A DNA stretch of 64,000 nt from Dallia pectoralis (lineage: Eukaryota; Chordata; Actinopteri; Esociformes; Umbridae). Positions 1-12,245 of this stretch are shown here, one piece after another; position 1 is the stretch's first letter, and each line of letters opens with the position of its first letter. Position numbers and translations under genes: made by a program. The notes beneath the pieces are model-generated. The model searched no databases, was not told the DNA's origin, and saw only the letters and a program-made list of their open reading frames with translations. Where the stretch lies: contig CM055754.1 in the NCBI GenBank assembly GCA_029465975.1, positions 4,835,104-4,899,103 of the forward strand, given 5' to 3'.

Positions 1-2295
1 TCTCACCCTTCTTGCTGTCTCTATGTTTCTGTCTCAGTCTGTCTCAGTTTCTATCCAACCTTTTTTTCAAACCACTTTTTTTCCTCCCTTCCCTCTCCCC
101 GATTCTGTATCTTTCTCTCCTCCCTGCCTTCAGTCACTTTTAATAGAACATGACAGAAAGCAGAGGGATGGAGAAAAACTGGGGAGAGGGAAGACAGGGG
201 GAGTGAGAGCGAGAGAAAGGGAGAAGGGAGTAATAATTAGTGTGAAAGTGGTGAGTTAGAAAAAGCTGGTATGTGTATAGAGTTTGTGTGCCTGGGGCTG
301 TGTTGCGTCCAGATTATCACTCCGAAGTGATAAATAATAACACTTGCCCTGAGGGAGATAAAGGGAGGAATAGAACTAGAGACTCCAGCAGTGTGTGTGT
401 GTGTGTGTATGTGTGTGAGGGGGCTTGTTTGTGTGTGTTACAAGTGACCGTATCTATGTGCATGTTCTCTCTGTCCTTTCATGCCCTTGCCATATTAACA
501 GAACAATGAGGATTTGCTTGAAGGCTCTCACACCGTTAACACACACACACATGCTTGCTATTACACACAGACGATATCTTAACATGCGCACACACACACA
601 CACACATGTGCGTGACACATTCACGGTGTGCGCCTACTGTCTTTTTTTTACTCGCTCCAGATTTACTGCCGCGCGTCGCCAAGCTTTTACTCACACGCAC
701 ATCGTTAACGCGGCAATCGCTCGCCTGGTGACTGTCCCCATGGCAACGCAGCAACGCACCTTTAGCAGAGCCTGCAGTTGTTTTCCCCTCTTATTTTTGC
801 GCTCGTCTTTTTGTCCTCCTTTATTTTGTTCTCTTTTACCTCACCCTCCTTCCTCCCACCCTTTCTCCTTCCCTCACCAGTTCTCACCCAGATCTCCCGC
901 TCCTCCTCTTTAGTTATTCTTTCCTCGCTCCTCGCCTCCCTCCTTCTTTCCTCAACATTCCCCCCGCCCTCTCTTTTTTCATCTAACCCTTTTCACTCTC
1001 TTTCTCTCTCCCACTCAGTTTTCATGTTTCTTTCCCTTTTCCTCAATCCCTCACTTCCTCTCTTCCTGTCTCCACAGCAACTATCAGTCATCAGTATGGC
1101 GTTAAATACCTATGCCAGTGAGAAGGATATCTTACACCTCTTCTCAATTCAATTTCAGTGTTCAGCTCATTTTGTCATGCCGTGTACAAAACGGACAATC
1201 CGTTCATATTTAATACGTAGAAAATTAAGAGCGTATTACTGCTGACTTGGGATTTTCTAGGGGATAGTTAACCTTAAAAGGGTGTCTTCAAAATCGCATA
1301 GGGTGATTGTCTCATTTCAGAGACAGTGTGACTGTCTGTGACATCATCACATTTTCTACAGTGAAAGTCTGAATCTTCCGAAACCGTTGTCATAAGTCGT
1401 TAATGTATTGAGTTTCGGGAGAGTCACGACCGCGTCTGCAGGACCCCAACCGATCAAGCCAAATCATAAAATCCATTTAGATTTTTTAACAAAGCCGCCA
1501 TTTATTACAAAACTGATTTTTTTTGTCCGCAAGTATCTTAGTTGGACGTGGATGACTCTCTGTAACCAACAATGTTCCGTTCTCTCGTTTTATGATGCCC
1601 ACGTGCTTAAGGACGGCAAATGAAAAAGCAAAAACCTGTTCCATTTCCTAATAATCAAGACGCTGTTCCTTCAATTCATCTTCATAAACATGATTGCTCA
1701 GCTATCCTACGTGTTCCCTGCCCACTCGTGTGAACAGAATGGCGCCCATTACAGCGTCTGACAATGGAAACCCTTCATTCTCGTCTGAGGCGGTTTTAAT
1801 TGGCTATATCTGGTGTGCGGCACTTAAACGGGAAATATTGGTTGAGGTCGCACCAGTGACTGTGAGAGTGTTATTGCAGCGAGCGCCCGTGTGTTTTTCT
1901 CTCATCTGTAATCTACGGGAATTGGCGTCTTGTGAATAAGTGAATTCATCATCATCCTTAAATTAAACTTTCCGCTGTACTGCGGGTCCGATCAAAGCGC
2001 TGTGAGGGAGCTGTTTTAACTGTCTGGTAGAAATGTGTACCGAAGAATATCCATGCTCATTTTCCATCAGCTCTGCCCCTCCAGCTAACGAAAAGAGGGT
2101 TACACCTCCCAAACTTGCTAACACCGGAACATCTCAACTATATCCTCCTGTTCTCCTCTCCATGTCGTCTGTGTGTGAACGGTGAGGTGGTTGATGGAGA
2201 GATTAATTTTGGTCAGCTCAACTGAAAAGTAATGATGATTGGGTCTCTGCTCTTTAATTAAAATGTCCAGTTAGATGGCGACAATGAAGGAAGGG
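1..2295. other. Non-genic stretch
   Basis: I see no gene here. The first 1.1 kb is rich in CT/AG with short (GT)n near 391-425 and (CA)n near 538-606. From about 1100 to 2295 the sequence is of mixed composition. The open frames in the first kilobase are low-complexity (Ser/Phe/Leu/Pro or His/Thr runs) and come from the biased composition. Confidence 0.6.
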
Positions 2296-2402
2296 TTCCT
2301 CGTAGTATTAGAAGTTCAACCGGCAAAACCCGAAGAGGGCTGGCCACCCCCCAGAGACTGGTTCCTCTCTAGGTTTCGTCTGCATGGGATTTAGTGATTA
2401 TG
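2296..2402 (-). repeat. Dispersed fish repeat, copy 1 (partial)
   Basis: The reverse complement contains a 'cctagagaggaaccag' block followed by a 'ggggtggccag' block and a 'cttcgggt' block. The same blocks recur at 18598-18680 (second half) and 36961-37200 (first half), so three partial copies of one interspersed family are visible in this window. The pattern matches a short repeat I recall as widespread in fish genomes; the family name is not assigned. Confidence 0.6.
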
Positions 2403-3125
2403 TGTATATTTGAGTCATTGGATCTGGGTGCAGTGTTGTTGGTTATTATTTCTAGTTCACGAATAAAGATAGATGCGAGTGTTGGTGTTGTTTGAATGGT
2501 TTTTATAAGTCACTGTATATACGCAATATTATTTCAAACAGTTAGTGTTTTTTGCTTTTCTCGGGTTTTAGAAAATATATGTTCAGGTCCAATAACACAT
2601 TTCTAACCCTAAAAACTGATCTGAAAAAACAAACTTCATATACTTGGATATATTTCTTTATGTTCATTCTTTGTTGCTAAACTTTCAAGCAGAAACAACA
2701 GTGTGTCAACTGCTTTTTCTTGCCTCCAGCCTCTGCTGTGTTTAATTGTCACTGCAGTCTTCTTCCGGGTTAAACGTAAATCTTTCAGCTAGGCTCAATT
2801 TACAGTATACAGTCTCTAAAAGGAAGGGTTTCTCAAACTAAAAACGGTCTGTTTTTAACTTGCTATCAATGTTGTTGACGTTCTTTTGCTTTCCCATTGC
2901 GTTGTCTTTATTAAGCCTGACAGTTTCTCTAGCTTGGGGTCCCAATAGACAGTGACGAACACACACACAGACACACACCTACACACACACACACTACTCA
3001 TTATAATTCCTCTGTTGTGGAGGTATCTTATAGACTGGTAATATAATCGTCATGGTAACTCAGTACAGTGGAGAAGAGTAGTCCCTGAGGAGTAGGCCCA
3101 TTTCCTGCTCCTTGATACATCTGTT

Positions 3126-3181
<56 letters not shown>

Positions 3182-5728
3182 TCTGCGTGTTAGTGTGAGA
3201 GACACAGTGTGCGCTGAGTTTTTCTTCTCTCAGAGTGCCTGACCCCTGTGTGTGTGTGCGTGTGAGTTTGGGTTAACACGCGTATAACAGGATAACCAGG
3301 TGTGTAGAATACTATTTACCCGCCACGGGCTGTGTGAAAAGCCTCCCCTTCCCTTCTCCTGCGGTCCACCTGTGATGGGGAGAGATCCTAATCATGGAGA
3401 TGACGAAGGGATGCGATAAACAAGTGAAAACATTCATTAAGGAGGGGAAAAGAGGGCACCTCATCATCTGGTGGATCCTACAAACAAAATGGGTGTGTGT
3501 GTGTGTATGTGTGTGTGGGTGTGTGTGTGCGTGTGCGTGTGTGTGCTGGTGTTGTGACGCTGAGTGGATCGGATGGCTGTGATGTGAACAGTGCTCTGCA
3601 GCAGTTGTGTGTGTCTCTTCTCATCTCTTACTGATATGCCCTCCTGCGTCTCGCACACACACACACACTTGAGGAGCCTAAGCTTGGGTCTTCTTCAATG
3701 TCTAAGGTTCTTTATTAAGAGCATTTATTCCAATACTACGTTAGCAACATTTAGTACTGTTTCAACAGGGGGTTCTTGAGACCCTTCTAGTGTGTGTGTG
3801 TGTGTGTGTGCAGGGCAGTGGAGAGAGGATAAGAGACTGTTAAGGACCTCTTGAGTAACAATATTCTGTTCCAATCACAGGAGTTAAGCAGCAAATCACA
3901 GCACTTCTCTCTCTCCCTCTCTCACATCTCTTGCCCACCGTCTCGCACAATATTCTACCAAGCGAGGGAAAAAGTGGCACCGATACAGCATCTATCCAAT
4001 CAATTTAGCGCCGTCTGTCCCAAAAGACTGGCCCGACCTTTTTTGGTTGTCGTTTAGTTTGCCTCGGACGCTTCATCCGAGATACGTGATTCAATAACAA
4101 ATGATTCAATACGGAAGACTGCCATGCCAGCAGGGTTGGCTGCATGTCAGAACATCCTTGTTTGTCCTTTAAATCAACATTGGGCCGCGAAAATCATCAT
4201 TGACTCAGTGTTGCAAGAGAACTTGGTTCAGCTGCGTCACGCGGGTTGTACCTATTTACAGTTAACCCCGACTTCACAGATCACTTCAGAGTGGTTTCAT
4301 GTGACTTCTGGAGACTCAGGCTCCAGAACCAAGTCTGGGCTTCTGCCAATATCATCTGGTTTGGGAATCAATCAATGCAGGATGTCTGCAGATGTCCAGA
4401 CGACGATTAATGAGCGAGCTAATGCGGGATTTACTCACGTGATGAATTAGAATAACTTCCGATCTGAAGTAATCAGGCTGATGGGACTCCGCGTCTGAGG
4501 TCTTTTCCCCCGTTTCTAGTTGAATTAAAACAACGATACCTTTTGTCTAGATGAAAAACGAGCCCTTGTTAAACTACACCCAAAGCACAAGCGGCCTTGG
4601 GATTTATGTTTCCGCGTAGATCTAGCGGAGCCATGCACATGTGTATGTGATAGCGGAGCCTCTGAAGTAAGTTCCGGGGAAAGCCCTCGCTCCATTGGCC
4701 GCTTTTCGGACGTACACTGACCTCCGTAATTATTGGCCGTCTCAAATCCGAGTATAAACTGGAGAATATATTGGATTGTAAACCATTCCACAGCGGTGGC
4801 AGACAAACTCGGCATAATCAAATATTCTGAGACGTGCTTATTGTCGCATAGGCTGTTTTCTTTGGATTATCGCAAAATAACTATCCGGAGTGCGCTCAGT
4901 TGGCAGCGGGATGTTCAGTGTTTGTTTTCGCCTGCTTCTGTCACTTTAAAATGCAGTCAGTCCCGCTGTGGATGTCTCGTCAGTTCTACCATCTTGGTAG
5001 CATCTTGCAGATTGAACATCTTTAATTCTTTTGTTTAAGCACATGCCTTTGAAGCTCCAATTCCCCGGGGAGAGACATGTTTAAAATATGAACTCAGGGT
5101 GAAGCACAGGCTGGGTTTAAGCCGCAAACTAGTATTTTTGTTCACCAGAAGTCAAGTTTGCCTTTTCTCAGAGCACATTAATGTTGACTCGAAATACATT
5201 ACAATATCACTTTATGCTCTGGATTGATCAGTCGAATACGGTTGTCTACACCGAAGAAAATATGAATTCTGGTAAATTGTCGTAAATAATATTTTTTGCG
5301 GCCAGAGAGATACATGGCCTTTTTTAAAAACAGCTTGATATAGTGGGCTGACTTTTACCTCAATGTTATTTTGCTGTTTGCTACCACCACATGTTAATGA
5401 CTTGCATAACTCTGATCAAAAGGAATCATTAACACTAAATTTACTTAATGAACTTGTGGCACTCCCTTTGTTTGATAGTTTATTGTGATTAAGTCCCATT
5501 ATTTGATAGTGTATTGTGATTTAGTCCCTTTGTTTGATGGTGTATTGATTGACCTGATACCTAATGCAAATGCAAAATGGCCTGAGCTGGAAATAACTGG
5601 TTTGTTTTTAACCTCATGCCTAGTGTCTATCTCACAGACACACACACACGTACTGTCACTCTCTCTCCTACTCTCTCTCTGTCTCTATCCAACACTCCCT
5701 TCCTCCCTCTCTCATTCTCCCTCACTCT
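2403..5728. other. Non-genic stretch with GT/CA microsatellites
   Basis: No gene recognised. A GT tract passing into (GC)n lies at 3130-3180, GT-rich sequence at 3490-3545, and short CA or GT tracts near 2958-2993, 3655-3668 and 3790-3812. The segment 4060-5620 is unique-looking, AT-moderate sequence without repeats. It could hold conserved non-coding elements, but nothing can be claimed without alignment. Confidence 0.5.
3130..3180. repeat. (GT)n-(GC)n microsatellite
   Basis: About 20 GT dinucleotides pass directly into five GC dinucleotides. This alternating purine-pyrimidine tract has Z-DNA potential. Confidence 0.95.
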
Positions 5729-5970
5729 TTTCAATTCAAAGGGGCTTTATTGGCATGACAACCCCATGTTTACATTGACAAAGCAAGTGGAAGATAGTAG
5801 AATAAAGTGAGTGCTGAGTAAATATTACACAAAAGTTTCAAAAGGATTCAAGTTAATATTATTGGATTTATTAAGTGTTCTAACAATGTGTAAATATTTA
5901 AGTTATAATTGGCAAGGGAAACAAATTTACTGAATAAATATTGGATTTATTTGCAATGTTGTTCGGGCTC
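5729..5970 (-). mobile_element. LINE-tail-like dispersed repeat, copy A
   Basis: The segment opens with 'tcaattcaaaggggcttta' then 'ttggcatgac...tttacattgacaaagcaagt'. The same opening recurs at 12107 and 12185, so it is a dispersed repeat. In fish genomes this motif is, to my recollection, the end of a non-LTR retrotransposon read from its 3' end, which puts the element on the minus strand. Later similarity (a 'cacaaaagtttcaaaa' block, then 'taacaatgtgtaaat') suggests about 240 bp of it remain. No coding part is present. Confidence 0.5.
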
Positions 5971-6867
5971 CAGTAGTCACTCTCTCATGGCATTGGTTCA
6001 AAACATGCTTCTATGATTTCAGATTGCGGCAGTGAGACTCTTTCTCTCTCACTTTATTTAAACCTTTATTCCAGAGGAGTGGTGGGCTGTCTTTGATCTT
6101 GGCATGAGCTCTATGTTGATTGGACGGTCTCTGTAGGAGGTTATTGCCGATTATTGCTCTCAATGCAGGGCCCACAGGGTCAACGCAGATCTCACTTCCT
6201 GGTTTGAGAGGAAATGCAAGAAAAAGGGAAGGATTTGAAGAAGGGGGAGATTGATGGAGAAGACGTCGGAATTCAGGGAGCATCATGCTTGAGCAAATTC
6301 ACAAGTCAACAATTGTATTCAAAACTTTATTGAAGCCCTTCTTATTTGACCTCTTGCTATCCATTCAAACCCTAAATCAGTTATGACCTCACATCTGTTT
6401 TAACAGACAGTGATTCTTAACCAGGGCAGAGAACACACCTCTGACATCTGGCCTATGAGCTCAACAGATGAGGACGGGGAAACTGGATTTGACCCTCCCT
6501 CCCACTGATTTGAAGAGTCCTTGTTCAATAGCCACCAACCTTTCTGAACTGCAAGCACTGCCCGTGGGGCACTAGCACGGCTAGAACGACGGCTACGCTA
6601 TCTTCACCACACTCCAAAGTGGTTACGGCAGTTTTCCGCTAAGAAGATAGACCTAATCTCTCGTTATCCGCCTCCTCTGTCCTTCTCTTTGTATCTGTAT
6701 TATTAAAGAGAGAGGTGTGCGTTATAGGCCTGGTCCATTAGCGGCTGAGCAGCGCAGATTTCTGTCTGTCAGTATATCTGTTGGTTGGTGTGTCTGGGAC
6801 AGATAGCACTTTACATCAGTCCAGCAACTAGAGGTCACACTGGGTTACTCAGCTCAGCTTAAAGTTC
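5971..6867. other. Non-genic stretch
   Basis: No gene recognised. A 91-codon minus-strand frame at 6011-6286 has no family signature. The sequence is of mixed composition and leads into the minisatellite that follows. Confidence 0.5.
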
Positions 6868-8236
6868 TGCATCTCTCTATATACCACTACCTGTTTCTCT
6901 ATACCACTACCTGTTTCTATCTCTCTCTATACCAATACCTGTTTCTCTTTCTACACCACTACCTGTTTCTCTCTCTCTCTCACTCTTTATACCACTACCT
7001 GTTTCTCTCTCTATACCACTACCTGTTTCTATCTCTCTATATACCATTACCTGTTTCTATCTCTCTCTATACCACTACCTGTTTCTATCTCTCTATATAC
7101 CATTACCTGTTTCTATCTCTCTATATACCATTACCTGTTTCTATCTCTCTATATACCAATACCTGTTTCTCTTTCTACACCACTACCTGTTTCTCTCTCT
7201 CTCTCTCACTCTTTATACCACTACCTGTTTCTCTCTCTCTCTCTCACTCTTTATACCACTACCTGTTTCTCTCTCTCTATACCACTACCTGTTTCTCTAT
7301 ATACCATTACCTGTTTCTCTCTCTCTATACCATTACCTGTTTCTCTCTCTATACCACTACCTGTTTCTCTCTCCATACCACTACCTGTTTCTATCTCTCT
7401 ATATACCATTACCTGTTTCTCTCTATACCACTACCTGTTTCTCTCTCTATACCACTACCTGTTTCTATCTCTCTATATACCACTACCTGTTTCTATCTCT
7501 CTATATACCATTACCTGTTTATATCTCTCTATATACCAATACCTGTTTCTCTTTCTACACCACTACCTGTTTCTCTCTCTCTCTCTCACTCTTTATACCA
7601 CTACCTGTTTCTCTCTCTCTATACCACTACCTGTTTCTCTATATACCATTACCTGTTTCTCTCTCCATACCACTACCTGTTTCTATCTCTCTATATACCA
7701 TTACCTGTTTCTCTCTATACCACTACCTGTTTCTCTCTCTATACCACTACCTGTTTCTATCTCTCTATATACCACTACCTGTTTCTATCTCTCTATATAC
7801 CACTACCTGTTTCTATCTCTCTATACCACTACCTGTTTCTCTCTCTATACCACTACCTGTTTCTATCTCTCTATATACCACTACCTGTTTCTATCTCTCT
7901 CTATACCATTACCTGTTCTCTCTCTCTATACCACTACCTGTTTCTCTCTCTTTATACCACTACCTGTTTCTATCTCTCTCTATACCATTACCTGTTTCTC
8001 TCTCTATACCACTACCTGTTTCTCTCTCTTTATACCACTACCTGTTTCTATCTCTCTATACCACTACCTGTTTCTATCTCTCTATATACCACTACCTGTT
8101 TCTATCTCTCTATATACCACTACCTGTTTCTATCTCTCTATACCACTACCTGTTTCTCTCTATACCACTACCTGTTTCTCTCTTTCTATACCACTATCTG
8201 TTTCTCTCTATATACCACAATCTGTTTCTCTCTCGC
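6868..8236. repeat. Pyrimidine-rich minisatellite, about 51 units
   Basis: The core 'ataccactacctgttt' is repeated with a variable CT spacer (ctct, ctatctctctat, or longer ctctctctctcactcttt). The unit is about 24-36 bp. I counted about 51 occurrences of the 'ctgtt' core. Multi-unit blocks recur: the segment near 6940-7020 resembles 7150-7260 and 7530-7620. That indicates block duplication as well as single-unit expansion. Interior units are 'ccactacctg' or 'ccattacctg' variants. Confidence 0.95.
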
Positions 8237-9319
8237 GCGATGAACCTGAATGATCAATTGTTACAAATTCAAATTAAATCACTCACTTGTTTAACCCACC
8301 TATTTCCCCGAACCCTGGGGGATTGTCAGAAAGATGAAAAACATTGCAATTTAAGCCAAATGTGTTTCCCTTCCCCCGGAAAAAGTCCTTGTTTCTAAAT
8401 GACTTAAAATCCAGTTAAGCCCTTTGAAAGCAGAGAACCGGTCATCGTATAGACACATTAGCCACTGGGTAGCTTTCAAAGGAGGGAAGTGTTGGATGGG
8501 ACAATGTGCTTATCAAGATTGTTCTGGAGTGTTGGCCCAGTTAAAAACAGGATTTAGCCTAGCAGCAGAGAGCTTTAGCACGCACTGTCTGGCTGTCTGG
8601 CTTTGGGAGCTGTTGTCTTGGAAACTGTTCTGTTCTCAGCGAGCGTTATTCGAAGCGCGCTCGGGGATGGGGGGGGTGCTTGCGGGGGGGGGGATTAGTT
8701 CGACATGGAGAGAATGCTTTTCTTCCGCTGTTGTTTTGTCTCTTCTTTTCTCACCCCTCTCCATCCCCCTTTTATTCTCTCTCTCCTCGTCTCTCCCTCT
8801 CCTCTCCTCCTGATGTATAATGCATATGACATTTAGCAGTCCCTTTCATCTTCGGTATGTTTGACGTGCAGTGGTTTCCCGAGGATCCAACCCACCCGTC
8901 TCGCCAAGTGTCAAGTGTCTCACCGTCGACCTACACAGAGGACCACTGGAGGAATGTCTTCGTCTCCGCCTCTCCTCCTCAACTCGCCCGTTTCCCTGCG
9001 CTCGTTCCGTTTCTCCGGATCTCATCCCTCTCTCCTTGCCCCTTTCTCCCGGACATGTAGCAGTTGGTAAACGGGCACATTGCTGCCAGGAGGTCGATTA
9101 TACACAAATCACATGGACAAACACTATGTCGGTGTGTTTTGGAATCGGTGATTCCAGCGTTACAGCTGGCATGCTCACATGCGTATGTGGAACGTTGATG
9201 TCTCCGATAAAATGGACAAAGTTCAAATTCAAGTCGATGTGGACTTGAAAGGTAATACGCTGTTCTAATCTCCACCCTCGTCACAGCAAGGAGAGGACTG
9301 GTCACACCACTAGTTCCTG
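8237..9319. other. Non-genic stretch
   Basis: No gene recognised. A G-rich patch with two long G runs lies at 8667-8693. The several overlapping frames at 8850-9335 occupy both strands with no recognisable domain. Confidence 0.5.
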
Positions 9320-10018
9320 TGTATGTTTCTTTCATTTCTCTGACTATACCAGGGAGTTTTCCTAGCCACTATAACATCTTTTTTTTCCTTAGGGGTTTCT
9401 AGGCACGGTATCTGTGTAAGCACTTTCCCTTGATTGGTCGTCCGTCGGACCGTGTTGACCTGCTGATGCATGAAATCTATAAGACACCTGAAGTTGTCTA
9501 GTGGTATCTGGCACCAAGACACTAACAGCCGATCCATCAAGTCCTGAAAGTTGCGACGTGTAGCCGTCCGTGGATCGGACTTGTTGGTCCAGCGCGTCCC
9601 GCAGATGCTCAATCGGATTGAGATCTGGGGAATTCCTCAAAGTATTCCTGAAGAACGTGTTTAATGTGGCAGGGAGCGTTATCCTGCTGAATGAGGCCAC
9701 TGCCATTAGGAAATCGTAACTATCTAGACACCCTCTCACCGGTCTGTGGTTTGTCCCAACTGTGGATTACAGTGGCTAGGTAGTTACCAGTGCTAACTGG
9801 ATGCAGCTTATATGCCCTGCTGAGATGCTCGGACACAGTTGCTGGAGATAACAACTCTACCCATGTCAAAGCTGCTTAGTTCTCCTCGGCTCCAACATGT
9901 TCACTACTATTACTGGTTGTTCACTCTCCATTTTATATTCCTTGGGCCTTGACATGTGCCCTGGTTTGGGAGATGAACAGTGTAATTCACTTCACCTGTC
10001 AGTAAATTATGCCAGATC
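9320..10018 (-). mobile_element. Degraded Tc1/mariner-like DNA transposon
   Basis: The minus strand encodes, at about 9575-9640, the signature SPDLNPIEHLRDALDQQVR. This is the conserved C-terminal block of Tc1-like transposases, containing the catalytic Glu of the DDE triad. The coding sequence is broken between overlapping frames (9310-9612 and 9389-9739), so no active enzyme is made. The stretch near 9980-10015 ('ttcacttcacctgtcagt') resembles the terminal region of the same family, and a matching end lies near 45540-45580 in a second copy. Only part of a typical element of more than 1 kb survives, with internal deletions. Confidence 0.75.
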
Positions 10019-10825
10019 CAAGTTCGCTACATCTTTTAGATAAATGGCCTCAGAATCGCCGGCACAATATGGAATATGGTTGACTCACTGATGGTAAGTT
10101 GGCCAGGCCCTGGACCTCCACAGAAGATGCAAACCACAATGCCGTCACCTGCCATGTTTTCCCATTGGTATCAGGTGCTTTCGTTTAAAGGCAGTATTTT
10201 GTTTCCACCAAACATAGTGTTGTGCGGCTGAACAACTCCACTTTTAAAAATGTCCACAGCATAAAGGTCCAGTAGTTTTGGTTGTTTCTGAATATTTGTG
10301 TTTGAGTGCAGAGTGTTCTTCCTTACCTCGTGTAGATGAGCGGCACTTTTATTTTTGGAGGACCTCTGCTAGAGACTATCAATCAGGCCATTAGGGTAGA
10401 TTGGCTAGAAGCCACTCCTGAGTAAAAGCCATTTGACAAACCCCCTGAAGGATGGAGAGCATGAGAAAAGAGTTATAAATTATAAATTGAGTGTGTAAAA
10501 CCATAAAATGTGTAGAAAGTCAAGGGGCCTACATTTTATAAAGGCCCTGTATATATCCAATTAACCTTTAACATTTTTATATTAAAGCTTAGCTTATTAT
10601 TAATGCATTTTATTCATCCCATCTATTAATTTGGGAGCTCTAATTTATGAAAGCCCCGAGTGGACTGTTCTGTGTTTGTAAGTGTGGTTGGCCTTTTTCT
10701 GTATGTTTGTGTTGGTGTGTCTATTTCAGTGATGCCTATATGTGCATCTGAGAGGTAACGAGGGCAGAAAAGACAGTGAGTCAAAAAACAATGAGAATGG
10801 CATGATTGAGATAATGAAAATGATT
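10019..10825. other. Non-genic stretch
   Basis: No gene recognised. 10500-10640 is AT-rich with no repeat structure seen. No coding signature appears on either strand. Confidence 0.5.
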
Positions 10826-11066
10826 GCTTTCAGGTAGAGAGAGAGTCAGGTAGAGAGAGAGAGACAGGTAGAGAGAGAGAGAGAGAGACAGGTATAGAGA
10901 GAGAAACATAGAGAGAGAGTCAGGTAGAGAGAGAGAGAGAGAGACAGGTAGAAAGAGAGAGAGACAAGTAGAGAGGGAGTTATATAGAGTCAGATAGAGA
11001 GAGAGAGTCAGGTAGAGAGAGATACAGGTAGAGAGAGAGTCAAGTAGAGAGAGAGACTCAGGTAGG
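10826..11066. repeat. GA-rich minisatellite
   Basis: The array is built from 'caggtagagagagaga' type units of about 16-22 bp with variable GA length, about 13 copies. Variants include 'caagtagagag' and 'cagatagagag'. It is nearly pure purine on the + strand. Confidence 0.9.
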
Positions 11067-12026
11067 GATAAAGGACAAATGTGAGCTGGTTTTGGGAGAG
11101 TGAGAGAAAAATATGTGACAGAAAAAGTTCAGGTGAAAAGACACACTCTGGACTTCCCCTGAATATTCCTATCTCAGTGGGGTTGGGAATGTCAGTCGCC
11201 CCCTATCCCAGGAGTAGTTGTCAGTAAGCTCGGACGTGGTGCGTTTGATGTGTTGCTCCTGATAATAAATCCTCTACTATCATGAACCTTAGACTGATTT
11301 GTTGCCCCCATGCCTTATGGGTAAATTCCTGGGTCATTGTAGGGTAGTCGAGTAGCCCTTCCTAATGATCCGTGTAGATGTGTGTGTAGATGTGTGTGTG
11401 TGTGTAGATGTGTGTGTGTGTTTTGTAAAAACAGTAGGACGGCCATGACTACCCGTCCCGCTGGCAGAAAGTAAACAAAAACAATTACTGCCGAAACAAA
11501 GCTGCGCTACAGAGACACACACACACCTCTGCACATGTTTTTGTTGACATTTCGGGCACTTCCTCTCGTGTGCTTATTACCTGCAAGTCAGAAATACAAA
11601 GGCACAGTGTTCTGTGTTGTTTTAACCATGTTGGATCTGTGCCTCTGACAGTAATTGAAGGGAGAGGGACAGGGAGGAGATGGAGGAGGGAACGGAGAGA
11701 GGGAGAGGTGATGTACGCCAACAGATACGGATGAAAATAATTTCTTAGCGATAACGATGGATGTGTTCCGTAACCGAGGAGTGCGGAGCCCCGGGAGGGA
11801 GGGAGGGAGCGCGGAATCAAGGTGGAGGTGTTTGGTAAAGACGAGGTGGGGGTCAGTGGATTGGGTGGTTATGTGCGCGTGAGGCTGTGTTTGTTTGTTT
11901 GTGCGTGCGTGATGTGTTGGCACACCTTCCATCTCTCATTTCAGAAGTGACAGGTGAGCTCTGTGGAAAGTGCTGCAGTGTTTTTGATACAGCATTTGAT
12001 ATTCTGGAAATGCCTCTCTCTTTCTC

Positions 12027-12060
<34 letters not shown>

Positions 12061-12106
12061 CACCTGTATCGGCCTTCTCTCCTAGTGTCTCTCTCTCTGT
12101 CTTGAA
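11067..12106. other. Non-genic stretch
   Basis: No gene recognised. It contains a GT-rich patch at 11376-11422 and a CT tract at 12010-12060. The opposing open frames at 11485-11932 are low-complexity and overlap one another. Confidence 0.5.
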
Positions 12107-12167
12107 ATCAGTTTAATTTAAAGGGCTTTATTGACATGGGAAACGTGTCTACATTGCATAAGCAAGT
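12107..12167 (-). mobile_element. LINE-tail-like dispersed repeat, copy B
   Basis: 'gtttaatttaaagggctt' followed by 'tattgacatgggaaac' and 'ctacattgcataagcaag' matches copy A at 5729 and the neighbouring copy C. Only the first 60 bp or so are recognisable. Confidence 0.55.
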
Positions 12168-12184
12168 CTTCTCTCTCGCCCTTC

Positions 12185-12245
12185 CAAATCAATTGAAAGG
12201 GCTTTTTTGGCATAGGAAACCTACGGTTACATTGACAAATAGAGC
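12185..12245 (-). mobile_element. LINE-tail-like dispersed repeat, copy C
   Basis: 'aatcaattgaaagggctt' followed by 'ttttggcataggaaac' and 'gttacattgacaaata' begins about 78 bp after copy B and in the same direction. It is either a local duplication or a second insertion of the same family. Confidence 0.55.
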
